Counted from the stretch's first letter, positions 1 to 9,922 are shown. The stretch: 46,016 nucleotides of DNA from JBAZTO01 sp041661865 (GCA_041661865.1 JBAZTO010000033.1:1-46016); one strand, 5' to 3'. The notes: generated from the sequence alone by a model not told the origin. Program-made: numbers and translations.

Positions 1-42
1 CGCCAATTCCGCCTGCAATGAGGCAATCTGCTCGCCGGTCAT
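1..42 (-). CDS. 5' end of a leftward gene cut by the window edge
   Basis: Read leftward, an ATG at 42 opens a frame of 14 codons (MTGEQIASLQAELA) that runs off the window. A Shine-Dalgarno-like GGGAG lies about nine bases upstream (near 52-57), which is the main support. Too little protein is visible to suggest a function. Confidence 0.45.
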   Translation of the reverse strand, partial: MTGEQIASLQAELA

Positions 43-528
43 CCGTGATTCTCCCGGAGCATCCTTGCTCCAGAAAGCCTATCGGACAACTCTCGCGGTT
101 CTCTTGAGCTAAACTAGCGCTGTCGTGGTAGCCCCGGGCGGAGCGAAGCGCAGTCCGGGTCGGTAGCACAGGCGTCTCGCCTGTGTCTTGGAGATCCACA
201 GCCGAGACGGCTGTGGTACCCGCAAACCAGAACCCCTTGTGGGCGATTGATGCCCGCCTGCATCCAAGACTTCAGTCGCCCGTAAAGGGCTCCAACGGCC
301 GGCGCCCGTCCACCCCGCCCTCCGCTGCGCTCCGGACGGGGCTATTTTCAGACGCTCTTCGAGCTAGGAATAAGAAACGGCAGTGTCAGAATCTTTGGGC
401 ACACCCTTGCGGGTCGGCCGCCCCCCAAATCGGCCCCTCAAAAGGCTTGACCGGCGGGCTTGGCGGGGGTACAAAAGCACATTCTGCACATCCGGCGTTT
501 TGCTGCGCCGAAGGCGACAAGGCGAGAG
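43..528. repeat. Non-coding repeat-bearing region before pheA
   Basis: No credible gene is seen. At 162-220 there are two hairpins in opposite orientation, CACAGGCG/CGCCTGTG and CACAGCCG/CGGCTGTG. They are bracketed by GGTAGC and its near-complement GGTACC, a REPIN-like pair called family B here. At 233-369 is a longer element starting CCCCTTGTGGGCGATTGA and containing GGGGCTATTTTCA, which recurs at 1860-1975. Confidence 0.6.
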
Positions 529-1629
<1,101 letters not shown>

Positions 1630-2108
1630 TGCGACGAGAAGAGACAACAACGACCCACACAGAGATCACAGAGAGACAGAGATAAGAAGCAAGAAGCAAG
1701 AGACAAGAAGCAAGAAGCATCCTCTGTCCCCTGAAGCGATGTGTTGGATTTGGCTGATTCGGTGCAGTGCGTGTGATTTGTTGTTGTCTGAGAGCCTTTA
1801 GGTGATTGATAGTAGCCACGGGCGCGAGCCCGTGGACCCGTGGCCGCCAGGTGACGGAGCCCCTTGTGGGCGATTGAATGGCTGTGATTTCAGTCGCCCT
1901 GAAGGGCTCGAACAGAACGGCGACGGCTTCCCCGCCCTTGCGGGCGGGGCTATTTTCAAACGCCCTTCGGGCTGACAACAACGTGCGGCTGAGTGCAAAT
2001 TGCGGAACCATTCAGGTGCAGAGGAGAGTTGAATAACCTCTGTTTCTCTGTGGCTCTGTGTTGTCCAAAATGTTTTTTGAAACGTGATTTTTGAAAGGAA
2101 TGACAGGA
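1630..2108. repeat. Repeat-rich intergenic region between pheA and tpiA
   Basis: No gene is supported. The region holds a CACAGAG-type repeat (1655-1683) and its reverse counterpart (2038-2066), a GAAGCAA-like short tandem run (about 1685-1718), a small CACGGGC/GCCCGTG hairpin near 1816-1834, and the second copy of the CCCCTTGTGGGCGATTGA element (1860-1975; first copy 233-369). Confidence 0.6.
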
Positions 2109-2867
2109 ATGGCCAGAAGGCTTTTTATCGCGGGCAATTGGAAGATGAACACCTCGGCGGGCACTTCGGTGGCCCTGGCCAAGGAACTGGTCGCCTCCAT
2201 CGGGCAGATGGGCGAGATCGACCTGGCGGTCTGTCCGCCGTTCGTTTACCTGCAGGCCGTCAAGGCCGCCCTGGCTGGCAGCAAGATCGCCCTGGGCGCC
2301 CAGAACATGTTCTATGAGAACGACGGCGCCTTCACCGGCGAGATTTCCGGCGCGATGCTCAAGGACGCCGGCTGCCGCTACGTGATCCTGGGCCACAGCG
2401 AACGCCGCCACGTCATCGGCGAGAGCGACACGATGATCAACCGCAAGATCGTCAAGGCCCTGGCCGACGGCCTGGACGTGATCTTCTGCGTGGGCGAACT
2501 GCTGGAAGAGCGGCAGGCCAATCGCACGATGGACGTGGTCGAGCGCCAGGTGAAGATCGGCCTGGAAGGCATCAGCAAGGCCGACGCGGCGCGGATCACC
2601 ATCGCGTACGAGCCGGTCTGGGCCATCGGCACCGGCGTGACGGCCAGCCCCGAGCAGGCCCAGGAAGTCCACGCGGCGATTCGCGCCCTGGTGGCCAGGA
2701 CGTTTGACGCCGGCGTCGCCGACGCGATGCGGATCCAGTACGGCGGCTCGGTCAAGCCCTCCAACGCCGCCGAGCTGCTCAAGAAGCCCGACATCGACGG
2801 CGCCCTGGTGGGCGGGGCAGCCCTGAAGGCGTCGGATTTTGTCGGGATCGTCAAGGCCTGGCTGTAG
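2109..2867 (+). CDS. tpiA: Triosephosphate isomerase
   Basis: This glycolytic enzyme interconverts dihydroxyacetone phosphate and glyceraldehyde 3-phosphate. The 252-residue protein has the TIM-barrel signatures in order: GNWKMN with Lys12, GHSERR with His96, AYEPVWAIGTG with catalytic Glu168 and the flexible loop, and YGGSVKP for phosphate binding. I chose the ATG at 2109 because AAGGA lies nine bases upstream and the protein then begins MARRLFIAGNWK. An ATG at 2100 is possible but sits directly on the ribosome-binding site. All key residues are intact. Confidence 0.96.
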   Translation: MARRLFIAGNWKMNTSAGTSVALAKELVASIGQMGEIDLAVCPPFVYLQAVKAALAGSKIALGAQNMFYENDGAFTGEISGAMLKDAGCRYVILGHSERRHVIGESDTMINRKIVKALADGLDVIFCVGELLEERQANRTMDVVERQVKIGLEGISKADAARITIAYEPVWAIGTGVTASPEQAQEVHAAIRALVARTFDAGVADAMRIQYGGSVKPSNAAELLKKPDIDGALVGGAALKASDFVGIVKAWL

Positions 2868-2887
2868 TCGGCCGACGCGAATTTGCT

Positions 2888-2915
2888 TTGCCAAAACCGT
2901 AGGCACTGATAAGGT
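2888..2915 (+). promoter_or_regulatory. Possible promoter for secG
   Basis: TTGCCA and TAAGGT are separated by 16 bases, about 95 bases before secG. The match to a sigma-70 promoter is only moderate. Confidence 0.3.
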
Positions 2916-3011
2916 TTGCACAACAATAAGGAAAGACCGGTCCGGCAGGATCGGTTCCTGGCGGGCCAAAAGGCCGCCGGGTGAGATGGTTTTGTAAGGG
3001 AGAATGAATAG

Positions 3012-3569
3012 ATGGGTACGTTGCAGATCATCCTGGGCGGACTGTTCGTCGTTATCTGCCTCCTGCTGATCGTCGTCGTGTTGCTCCAGAAGGGGCGCGG
3101 CGGCGGGCTGGGCGCCGCCTTCGGCGGGGCCGGCAGCAGTGCGTTTGGCACCAAGACCGGCGACGTGCTCACCTGGGTCACCATCATCCTGACCGGCGTG
3201 TTCCTCCTGCTGGCGTCGATCAACGTGCTGGCCTTCCGCCCGCCGTCACCGACGGTCGCCCGGCCGGAGGTGTCCGCCGCCGCCACCGATAACGGAACGC
3301 TCATCAGCCTGGCGGCAGCGACCAAGGACGCGGTCATTCATTACACCCTGGACGGCACCGATCCGGTGGCGACTTCCGCCACCTACGAGAAGATGCCGAT
3401 CCTGGTCAAGTCGGGACAGGTACTCAAGGCCCGCGGCATGCGGCATGGGTATCTGCCCAGCCCCGTGACGGTCTGGCCGACGCCGGTCCCCGCCGCCGCG
3501 GAAACCCAGCCTTCGGCCAGCGAGCCCGCGGAGGCCACGACGATGCCGACCACCGCGCCGGCCCTGTAA
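3012..3569 (+). CDS. secG: SecG translocase subunit with C-terminal chitobiase-like domain
   Basis: SecG assists SecYE/SecA protein export in the inner membrane. Residues 1-77 look like an ordinary SecG: a hydrophobic helix, the LLQKGRGGGLGAAFGGAG loop, an FGTKTGD segment and a second helix ending VLAFR. SecG is usually 75-120 residues, but this protein has 185. Residues about 90-145 resemble the CHB_HEX_C-type module (VIHYTLDGTDP, LKARGMRHGY), followed by a Pro/Ala/Thr-rich tail. By the usual SecG topology the added part would be outside the cytoplasm. The start follows AGGGAGA. The SecG core is secure; the domain identity is by motif only. Confidence 0.88.
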   Translation: MGTLQIILGGLFVVICLLLIVVVLLQKGRGGGLGAAFGGAGSSAFGTKTGDVLTWVTIILTGVFLLLASINVLAFRPPSPTVARPEVSAAATDNGTLISLAAATKDAVIHYTLDGTDPVATSATYEKMPILVKSGQVLKARGMRHGYLPSPVTVWPTPVPAAAETQPSASEPAEATTMPTTAPAL

Positions 3570-3600
3570 TAACGGTCCCGACCTGGGAGCAAGGGTAAGA

Positions 3601-4482
3601 ATGCTTCGATCGATGACAGGTTTTGGCGCCGCGGCCGGGCTGGTCGAGGGCGTGGAATACGCCGTCGAGATCCGCTCGGTCAACAGTCGCTATTACAAGG
3701 CGACCATCAAGCTGCCCGAAAGCCTCTCGGCGGCTGAGCCGGAGATCGAGAAGGTGCTCCGCACCGTCCTGTCGCGCGGGAGCATCATCGCGACGATCAA
3801 GGTCAAGGTGCCCGATGCCCAGGCCGTCTGCCGGGTCAACATGGTGGCGCTACAGAGCTACCTTGAGCAGTTGCGGCTGGTGGAGGTCGAGGCCAATCCG
3901 AGCCTCCGCATCGACCTGGGCGCGATGCTCCAGTTGCCCGGCGTCTGCGAGCCGGCGCCGCTGGAGGAGATCTTCGAGAAGACCCGCGCGGGCCTGCTGA
4001 AGCTGGTCAACAAGGCCGTGAGCAACCTGCTGGCCATGCGGACGACCGAGGGCCAGTCGGTCAAGGTCGAACTGATGGCCCATTGCAAGATGATCGGCGA
4101 GCAGCTCAAGATCGTCGAGGCGTGCGCGCCGCAACTGGTGATCGATTACCACCAGCGGCTGGTGACGCGGGTGCGTGAACTGGTGGCCTCGGGCAACGTG
4201 CAGATCGACCCGGACCACCTGGCCCGGGAAGTGGCGATCTTCGCCGAGCGGTGCGACATCGCCGAGGAGATGGCCCGCCTTCGCGCCCACGTCGAGCAGT
4301 TCGAGCAGGCGGTGGACTCGCCCGAGCCGGCCGGCAGAAAGCTGGACTTTATCTCGCAGGAGATGCTCCGCGAGGCCAACACCATCGCCTCCAAGGCCAA
4401 CGAGACCAAGGTTGCCCGCGCGGTGGTGGAGATCAAGACCGCCATCGACCGGATCAAGGAACAGGTTCAGAATGTGGAATGA
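3601..4482 (+). CDS. YicC family endoribonuclease
   Basis: This 293-residue protein has both family signatures: an N-terminal MTGFG motif (SMTGFGAAAG) and a conserved C terminus with FISQEMLREANTIASKA followed by a helix ending in EIK. YicC proteins have been shown to be RNA endonucleases and the family is often next to gmk, as here. The length matches the family (about 290). It follows secG by 31 bases with GGGAGCAAGG as a ribosome-binding region. Its RNA target here cannot be judged. Confidence 0.9.
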   Translation: MLRSMTGFGAAAGLVEGVEYAVEIRSVNSRYYKATIKLPESLSAAEPEIEKVLRTVLSRGSIIATIKVKVPDAQAVCRVNMVALQSYLEQLRLVEVEANPSLRIDLGAMLQLPGVCEPAPLEEIFEKTRAGLLKLVNKAVSNLLAMRTTEGQSVKVELMAHCKMIGEQLKIVEACAPQLVIDYHQRLVTRVRELVASGNVQIDPDHLAREVAIFAERCDIAEEMARLRAHVEQFEQAVDSPEPAGRKLDFISQEMLREANTIASKANETKVARAVVEIKTAIDRIKEQVQNVE

Positions 4483-4518
4483 TCGCCGTGCCCCCGGCGG
4501 GCGGAGCTGGGACAGCCC

Positions 4519-5112
4519 TTGAGCGGCCAGGCTGAAACAAGCGGGCCCGGCCGGCTGATTGTGATCAGCGGGCCTTCGGGCGTGGGCAAGAGCACCATCG
4601 TCAAGGAGGTGCTCGGGCGCATGGGCCTGGACTTCAGCGTCTCGGCCACCACGCGGGCCCGGCGGCCGGCCGAGGTGGACGGGCGCGATTACCGCTTCGT
4701 CAGCCGCGAGGAGTTTGAGCGGCTGATCCAGGCCGACGGGTTGCTCGAATGGGCTGAGGTGTTCGGCAATTATTACGGGACGCCGGCCGGCCCGGTGCGG
4801 CAGGCGGTCGAGGCGGGCAGGACGATCCTGCTGGACATCGACGTGCAGGGCGCGATGCAGGTGCATGGCAAGTGCCCCGCGGCGCGGTTCATCCTGATCG
4901 AGCCGCCCGACGAGAAGATGCTGGAAATTCGGCTGAATGGCCGAGGCACCGAGGACGATGCCTCGAAGGCGCGTCGGCTGGCCAAGGCCAGGGAAGAACT
5001 GGCCAAGGCGCGGAGCAGCGGCGTATATAATCACTACGTGGTCAATGACGACCTGGAGACGGCGATCCGTCAGGTTGTCGGGATCATCAATCAGGAGTCG
5101 GCAAAAAGATGA
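4519..5112 (+). CDS. gmk: Guanylate kinase
   Basis: The enzyme phosphorylates GMP or dGMP with ATP. The 197-residue protein has the P-loop GPSGVGKS near residue 19, the GMP-binding segment STATTRARRPAEVDGRDYRF-like region, and the LLDIDVQGA motif. The only well-placed start is TTG at 4519; ATG and GTG codons just upstream are out of frame. It lies in the classic gmk-rpoZ-coaBC order and overlaps rpoZ by four bases (ATGA), so the two are probably translationally coupled. Confidence 0.94.
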   Translation: MSGQAETSGPGRLIVISGPSGVGKSTIVKEVLGRMGLDFSVSATTRARRPAEVDGRDYRFVSREEFERLIQADGLLEWAEVFGNYYGTPAGPVRQAVEAGRTILLDIDVQGAMQVHGKCPAARFILIEPPDEKMLEIRLNGRGTEDDASKARRLAKAREELAKARSSGVYNHYVVNDDLETAIRQVVGIINQESAKR

Positions 5113-5339
5113 TTGAAGCACTCAAGAGCGAGGACATCGTCAACAAGGTCGGCGGCAAGTTCAAGCTGACGGCGTTGATTCAGCGGCGGCTGGTGGAGCT
5201 GATGCAGGGCTCGCGCCCGCTGGTGGAACGCAAGAGGGGCATGACGGAGATGGAAGTGGTCATCCAGGAGATCCTGGAAGACAAGATCGCCATCGACTAC
5301 GAGAAGTCCCACATTATCAGGCCCGAAGACTACAAGTAG
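5109..5339 (+). CDS. rpoZ: RNA polymerase omega subunit
   Basis: This 76-residue protein is the size of omega, which stabilises the beta' subunit of RNA polymerase. The sequence shows the typical SEDIVNKVGGKFKLTALIQRR segment (residues about 6-28) and an acidic C-terminal helix (EMEVVIQEILEDKI). It overlaps gmk by ATGA and precedes coaC by 21 bases, the usual context for rpoZ. Omega is short and divergent, so context carries part of the assignment. Confidence 0.9.
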   Translation: MIEALKSEDIVNKVGGKFKLTALIQRRLVELMQGSRPLVERKRGMTEMEVVIQEILEDKIAIDYEKSHIIRPEDYK

Positions 5340-5360
5340 CGGGCCCCGGGGAGCGCGATC

Positions 5361-5963
5361 ATGGCCGGGCCGGAAAACGACACGTCACTGGCGGACTACG
5401 AGGTGCTGCTGTGCGTCACCGGCGGCATCGCCTGCTACAAGTCGGCGGACCTGGCCAGCAAGCTCGTCGGCTGCGGCGCGGGCGTGAGCGTGGCGATGAC
5501 CGAGGCGGCGATAAAGTTCATCGCCCCGGTGACTTTCCAGGCCCTGACGTTGCGCCCCGTTTTCAGCAGCATGTGGGTCAATCCCGAAGACTACCGGGCC
5601 GATCACATCGCGCTGACCGAGAAGGCCGACCTGATGATCGTCGCCCCAGCCACCGCCAACGTGCTGGCCAAGTTCGCCACGGGCATCGCCGACGACCTGA
5701 TCAGCACCATGTACCTGGCCGCCAGCGGGACTTGCCCGCTGCTGGTCGCCCCGGCCATGAATACCCGCATGTGGAATGCCCCGCCTGTCCAGGCCAATAT
5801 CCAGCGCCTGCGGGAGTGGGGCGTGCAGTTCATTGGCCCGGCCGAGGGCAAGCTCGCCTGCCGCACCGTCGGGATGGGCAGGATGTCCGAGCCGGCCGAT
5901 ATCCTCGCCGCCGCCAAAACCATCCTCTTGGCCAGGCCGCCCAAGAAGGTCGGCAAGGGCTGA
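5361..5963 (+). CDS. coaC: Phosphopantothenoylcysteine decarboxylase (CoaC domain only)
   Basis: This flavoprotein decarboxylates 4'-phosphopantothenoylcysteine in coenzyme A synthesis. The 200-residue protein contains the FMN-binding start CVTGGIACYKSADL, the histidine-containing DHIALTEKADLMIVAPATAN segment, the PAMNTRMW motif and the substrate-clamp motif ACRTVGMGRMSEP. It ends shortly after, so the CoaB ligase domain fused to it in most bacteria is absent. A separate coaB follows 129 bases downstream after a palindromic repeat. The start has GGGGAG eight bases upstream. Confidence 0.93.
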   Translation: MAGPENDTSLADYEVLLCVTGGIACYKSADLASKLVGCGAGVSVAMTEAAIKFIAPVTFQALTLRPVFSSMWVNPEDYRADHIALTEKADLMIVAPATANVLAKFATGIADDLISTMYLAASGTCPLLVAPAMNTRMWNAPPVQANIQRLREWGVQFIGPAEGKLACRTVGMGRMSEPADILAAAKTILLARPPKKVGKG

Positions 5964-5984
5964 CCTGCCCCGGCGGGCAGTTTG

Positions 5985-6043
5985 CGTAGGGCGTGCTTAC
6001 CAGCACGCGGAATATTATCTCGTGCAGGTATGCACGACCTACG
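5985..6043. repeat. Family C paired palindrome between coaC and coaB
   Basis: Two hairpins (GCGTGC/GCACGC and TCGTGC/GCACGA) are bracketed by GTAGG and CCTAC. Near-identical copies are at 11634-11690 and, interrupted, at 18912-19014. Half copies lie at 7287-7330, 7371-7402 and 14080-14104. Confidence 0.75.
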
Positions 6044-6092
6044 CCTGTGGTACCCGCTTTACCCCGAGCTGTAGATTCGCTAACGTACTGGC

Positions 6093-6719
6093 ATGCGGAT
6101 CCTGATCACAGCCGGGCCGACGCGCGAGTACATCGACGCGGTTCGCTTCATCACCAACGCCTCCAGCGGACAGATGGGTTATGCCCTCGCCGCCGCGGCG
6201 ACAGCGGCCCGTTGCGAGGTGACGCTGCTGTCGGGCCCGGTGGCCCTGAAGCCTCCCGCCGGCTGCCGCACCGTTCCGTTCGTTTCAGTGGGTGATCTGG
6301 CCGGGGCGCTAGCGGAGCATTTTCCCGCCTGCGACGTGCTGGTGATGGCCGCGGCGGTGGGGGACTTCACTGTCGATCGCCTGTCCGGGGGCAAGCTCAA
6401 GCGGTCGCGGGGCCCGGTGAGTCTGCAACTTCAGCCGACCGAAGACCTGCTGGCTGCATGCGGGAAGGCCCGGCGGCCGGGGCAGCGGATCGTCGCGTTT
6501 GCGGTGGAGGATGGCACGCCCCCGGAGATTGAGGCCAAGGCCCAGGCCAAGCTGCTGGCCAAGGGCGCCGACTACATCGTGGCCAATCCTCCCTCGGCCA
6601 TCGCGCAGGGCGAGAGCCTGGCCTGCGTTCTCTCTGCCGACGGGGTGGTCCTGCCGTGGGCGGAGCGATCCAAGGAGGCGTTGGCGGCCGAGATTGTGCG
6701 AATAGTTGTCGGCAAGTGA
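6093..6719 (+). CDS. coaB: Phosphopantothenate-cysteine ligase (CoaB domain only)
   Basis: The enzyme joins 4'-phosphopantothenate and cysteine using a nucleotide triphosphate, the step before CoaC. The 208-residue protein begins ILITAGPTREYIDAVRFITN and SSGQMGYALA, the diagnostic start of the CoaB fold, and contains VMAAAVGDF and KLKRS for nucleotide and substrate binding. ADYIVANPPSAIAQGES near the C terminus matches the domain. No clear Shine-Dalgarno precedes the ATG at 6093. The repeat between coaC and coaB may separate their transcription. Confidence 0.92.
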   Translation: MRILITAGPTREYIDAVRFITNASSGQMGYALAAAATAARCEVTLLSGPVALKPPAGCRTVPFVSVGDLAGALAEHFPACDVLVMAAAVGDFTVDRLSGGKLKRSRGPVSLQLQPTEDLLAACGKARRPGQRIVAFAVEDGTPPEIEAKAQAKLLAKGADYIVANPPSAIAQGESLACVLSADGVVLPWAERSKEALAAEIVRIVVGK

Positions 6720-6727
6720 GCCGTGGG

Positions 6728-6803
6728 AGCAAGACACAGGCGAGACGCCTGTGGTACCCGGCAAGACACAGGCGGGACGCCTGTGGTACCCGGCAGGACA
6801 CAA
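6728..6803. repeat. Tandem family B palindromes before dut
   Basis: Two tandem copies of a roughly 32-base unit carry the hairpin CACAGGCG/CGCCTGTG (one with a G variant in the loop) followed by GTGGTACCCG. A third partial unit follows. The region lies entirely between coaB and the dut ribosome-binding site. Confidence 0.75.
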
Positions 6804-6824
6804 GGTTACATTGGAGATTTGACA

Positions 6825-7277
6825 ATGTCGCGTCCGATAAATATAGAGTTACGCCGCAAGGACGGCTGCCAGGATGTGCCGCTGCCTTGCTATATGTCTG
6901 AGCATGCGGCGGGCATGGACGTCTGTGCCGCGTGTGTGTCGGATGTTGCGATTGCGCCGGGTGAGATCAAGCTCATTCCGTGCGGCTTTTACATGGCCGT
7001 GCCGGTGGGCTTCGAGGCGCAGATGAGGCCCCGGAGCGGCCTGGCGATCAAGCACGGGATCATCCTGCCCAACTCGCCGGGCACGATTGACGCCGATTAC
7101 CGCGGCGAGGTGTGCGTGATCCTGGGCAATATCGGCCCGGCGGAGTTCGTCGTCAGCCGGGGCATGCGGATCGCCCAGATGGTGATTTCGCCCATCCAGC
7201 GGGCCGGGATCGTGGAAGTTGAGCAGTTGGACGCCACCGCCCGCGGTGAAGGCGGCTTTGGCCACACGGGCGTGTGA
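6825..7277 (+). CDS. dut: dUTP diphosphatase
   Basis: This enzyme hydrolyses dUTP to dUMP and keeps uracil out of DNA. The 150-residue protein has all five trimeric dUTPase motifs: AAGMDVCA (28-35, Met where Tyr is common), PRSGLAIK (69-76), GTIDADYRGE with the catalytic Asp (86-95), RIAQMVISP (115-123) and the C-terminal RGEGGFGHTG (140-149). The ATG at 6825 has GGAG eight bases upstream. The frame extends further upstream only through palindromic repeat DNA, so a longer start would be artefactual. Confidence 0.95.
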   Translation: MSRPINIELRRKDGCQDVPLPCYMSEHAAGMDVCAACVSDVAIAPGEIKLIPCGFYMAVPVGFEAQMRPRSGLAIKHGIILPNSPGTIDADYRGEVCVILGNIGPAEFVVSRGMRIAQMVISPIQRAGIVEVEQLDATARGEGGFGHTGV

Positions 7278-7286
7278 TTGCAGACT

Positions 7287-7402
7287 GTAGGGCGTGCAAC
7301 TTGTTGCACGCGGAATGCTGCTGCACGAACGGCCGAGGTGTGTATAATCGTTCGAGGCCGGCGAAGCTGCCGTAGGGCGTGCAACTTGTTGCACGCGGAA
7401 TG
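7287..7402. repeat. Two half copies of the family C palindrome before ftsK
   Basis: GTAGGGCGTGCAACTTGTTG followed by CACGCGGAATG occurs at 7287-7315 and again at 7371-7402. Each can fold as GCGTGCAA/TTGCACGC. Between them is a perfect TATAAT at 7343-7348. Confidence 0.7.
7343..7348 (+). promoter_or_regulatory. Possible -10 element for ftsK
   Basis: A perfect TATAAT lies about 100 bases before ftsK, between two palindromes. No good -35 sequence is seen at the right distance, so this is weak. Confidence 0.25.
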
Positions 7403-7446
7403 CCGCTGCCGGTGAGTCTTTTCCAGGGATAGGAACAGGCGAGAGT

Positions 7447-9891
7447 ATGGCAAGGAAGCACAGGGACAAGTCCAAACCGCAAGGGGCCGGGTCAGGCAGG
7501 GGCCTGCGCTTTATGCGGTACAGTTTCGTGGTGCTGCTGGCGGGGGCGGTGGCGCTGGCCTGGCTGAGCCTGCTGAGCTACTCGCCGGCCGACCCGCCCT
7601 CCAAGGCGATCTACCCGCCCAAGAACCCCGTCGATAACGCCGCCGGCATCGTCGGCGCCTACGTCGCGCACACACTGCGGTACTGGCTGGGCGGGGGCGT
7701 CTATATGGGCCTGGTCTTCGCGACCGTGGCCGCGTTCATCTGGATACTGGGCGGGCGGATCACCGCATTGTTGTGGCGCGGGATCGGCGTGGGCTTGCTG
7801 GTCACCGCTTCCAGCGCCGCGGTTCACCTTATCAAGCCCATGACGCCGGACGGCTTTACCACCGGACCTGCCGGGATTCTCGGCACGGCGGTGGGGGGCT
7901 TCCTGGTGACGCGGTTCAACCCGCCGGGGGCCTGGCTGATCCTGGTTATCTCGCTGTGCATCGGCCTGCTGCTGGCGGCGGAGAATCTGGTGCTGCAACT
8001 GCCGCGCCTGGGCCGAAAGGCCTGGGACAAGCGCGGCGAAATCCCAGCCGTCGTGGGCGCGATCTGCGCCCAGATTCCCCTGCCCGGCATCGGCGAATTG
8101 GCGGAGGACGCCAGGGATTCCAAGGCCTCCAAGCCGCCCAAGGCTGAGCGCCCGACGCCTGCGAAACAAGCCCCGCCGCCCGCGCCCAAGCCGGTCGTCG
8201 AGGCCAAGCCCGCCCCGGCGGCCAAGCCGGCGGCAGAGAAGCCGGCAGCCCCGGCCCCGGCCAGTGTCGCCGTCGCAGCCATCCGGGCCGTGCTGCCCAA
8301 GGCGCTGCCCAAGCCCGTCGAAAAGAGCAAGGACTCCGGCGAGGACCATTCCCCGCCCAAGGGCGACGGCAAGGGCTACGTCCTGCCCTCCACCGACCTG
8401 CTGGCCGAGCCGTCGGGCAACAACATCGAGTCGCGCGAGCAGGTGGCCATCGAGAAGTTGGCCGTGCTCCAGCAGACCCTCATAGACTTCAACGTCGAGG
8501 CCCAGGTCGTCGGCCACATGACCGGGCCGGTCATCACCATGTACGAGCTGTCGCTGGCCCCCGGCGTGAAGGTGGCGCAGGTGGCCAACCTGGCCAACGA
8601 TATCGCCCGCGCCTTGGCCGTGCCGGGCGTGCGCGTGGTCTCGCCCCTGCCCAACAAGGACACCATCGGCATCGAGGTGCCCAACCTCCAGAAGGAGATC
8701 GTCCGCATCCGCGAGCTGATGTCGGCTGCCCCCGATGCCGACAAACGCATGCGAATGCCGCTCTACCTGGGCAAGGACGCCGGCAGCGCCCCGATCGTGG
8801 CCGACCTGGCCTCCATGCCGCACATGCTCATCGCCGGCACGACCGGCTCGGGCAAGAGCGTCTGCATCAACTCCATCATCATGGCCCTGCTGATGACGCG
8901 GACGCCCGAGCAGGTGCGGCTGATCCTGATCGACCCCAAGATGGTCGAGATGGCCGCCTTCGAGTCCGTCCCGCACCTGCTGTGCCCCATCGTCAACGAC
9001 ATGAAGCGGGCCGAGGACATCCTCGAGTGGGCCGCGACGAAGATGGACGAGCGCTACGAGGTGCTCAAGGAGGCCGGCGTCAAGAACATCGTCGGCTACA
9101 ACCGCCTGGGCAAGGAAGAGCTCTACCAGCGGTTCGGGGCCAACACCGAGGAGGAGCGAAAGCTCATCCCGCTCCAGATGCCGTACTACGTGATCATCGT
9201 CGATGAGCTGGCCGACCTGATCATGACCTCCAGCAAGGACGTCGAGGGCCACATTATCCGCATCGCGCAGAAGGCCCGTGCGGTGGGCATCCACCTGATC
9301 CTGGCCACGCAGCGGCCCAGCGCCAACGTCGTCACCGGCCTGATCCGCTCGAACATGCCCTGCCGCATCAGCTTCCGCGTGGCCAGCCGGCTGGAAAGCC
9401 GCATCGTCCTGGACCAGAACGGCGCGGAGGTCCTGCTGGGCCAGGGCGACATGCTCTTCCTCCAGCCGGGCACCAGCAGCCTGATCCGCGCCCAGGGGTC
9501 CTTCATCGACGACGGCGAGATTCGCACCGTCGTCAACAGCCTCAAGGCCGCCGGCGAGCCGCAGTACAACAGCGAACTGATGCGCCTTAACACCGCCCCC
9601 GGCGGCGAGGACAGCGGCGAGAAGGACGAACTGTTCGACCCGGCCGTGGAGATCGTCCTGGCCAGCCAGCGGGGCAGCGTTTCGCTGCTCCAGCGGCGGA
9701 TGCAGATCGGCTACAGCCGGGCCAGCCGGATCATCGATCAGATGGCCGAGGCGGGGCTGCTGGGCGACTACAAGGGCAGCCAGGCCCGCGAGTGCCTGAT
9801 CACGCTGGACGATTGGCGGACGATGAAGGCGTCGATGGCGGCCGATCACAGCGGCGACTCCTCGCTCAACGGCGAACCGACAAGCGTGTGA
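7447..9891 (+). CDS. ftsK: FtsK/SpoIIIE-type DNA translocase
   Basis: This 814-residue septal motor pumps chromosomal DNA during division. About four membrane helices occupy residues 20-185. A Pro/Ala/Lys-rich linker (about 220-305) leads to the motor. The alpha and beta domains carry Walker A GTTGSGKSV (near residue 465) and Walker B YYVIIVDELADLI, with the FtsK signature ATQRPSANVVTGLI. The C-terminal gamma winged helix (VSLLQRRMQIGYSRASRIID), which reads directional KOPS-like sites, is present. The linker is short, more like SpoIIIE than E. coli FtsK. The start follows GGCGAGAGT. Confidence 0.95.
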   Translation: MARKHRDKSKPQGAGSGRGLRFMRYSFVVLLAGAVALAWLSLLSYSPADPPSKAIYPPKNPVDNAAGIVGAYVAHTLRYWLGGGVYMGLVFATVAAFIWILGGRITALLWRGIGVGLLVTASSAAVHLIKPMTPDGFTTGPAGILGTAVGGFLVTRFNPPGAWLILVISLCIGLLLAAENLVLQLPRLGRKAWDKRGEIPAVVGAICAQIPLPGIGELAEDARDSKASKPPKAERPTPAKQAPPPAPKPVVEAKPAPAAKPAAEKPAAPAPASVAVAAIRAVLPKALPKPVEKSKDSGEDHSPPKGDGKGYVLPSTDLLAEPSGNNIESREQVAIEKLAVLQQTLIDFNVEAQVVGHMTGPVITMYELSLAPGVKVAQVANLANDIARALAVPGVRVVSPLPNKDTIGIEVPNLQKEIVRIRELMSAAPDADKRMRMPLYLGKDAGSAPIVADLASMPHMLIAGTTGSGKSVCINSIIMALLMTRTPEQVRLILIDPKMVEMAAFESVPHLLCPIVNDMKRAEDILEWAATKMDERYEVLKEAGVKNIVGYNRLGKEELYQRFGANTEEERKLIPLQMPYYVIIVDELADLIMTSSKDVEGHIIRIAQKARAVGIHLILATQRPSANVVTGLIRSNMPCRISFRVASRLESRIVLDQNGAEVLLGQGDMLFLQPGTSSLIRAQGSFIDDGEIRTVVNSLKAAGEPQYNSELMRLNTAPGGEDSGEKDELFDPAVEIVLASQRGSVSLLQRRMQIGYSRASRIIDQMAEAGLLGDYKGSQARECLITLDDWRTMKASMAADHSGDSSLNGEPTSV

Positions 9892-9922
9892 CCGTCGCAC
9901 GAGTATTCCGTCGTTCGTCAAC

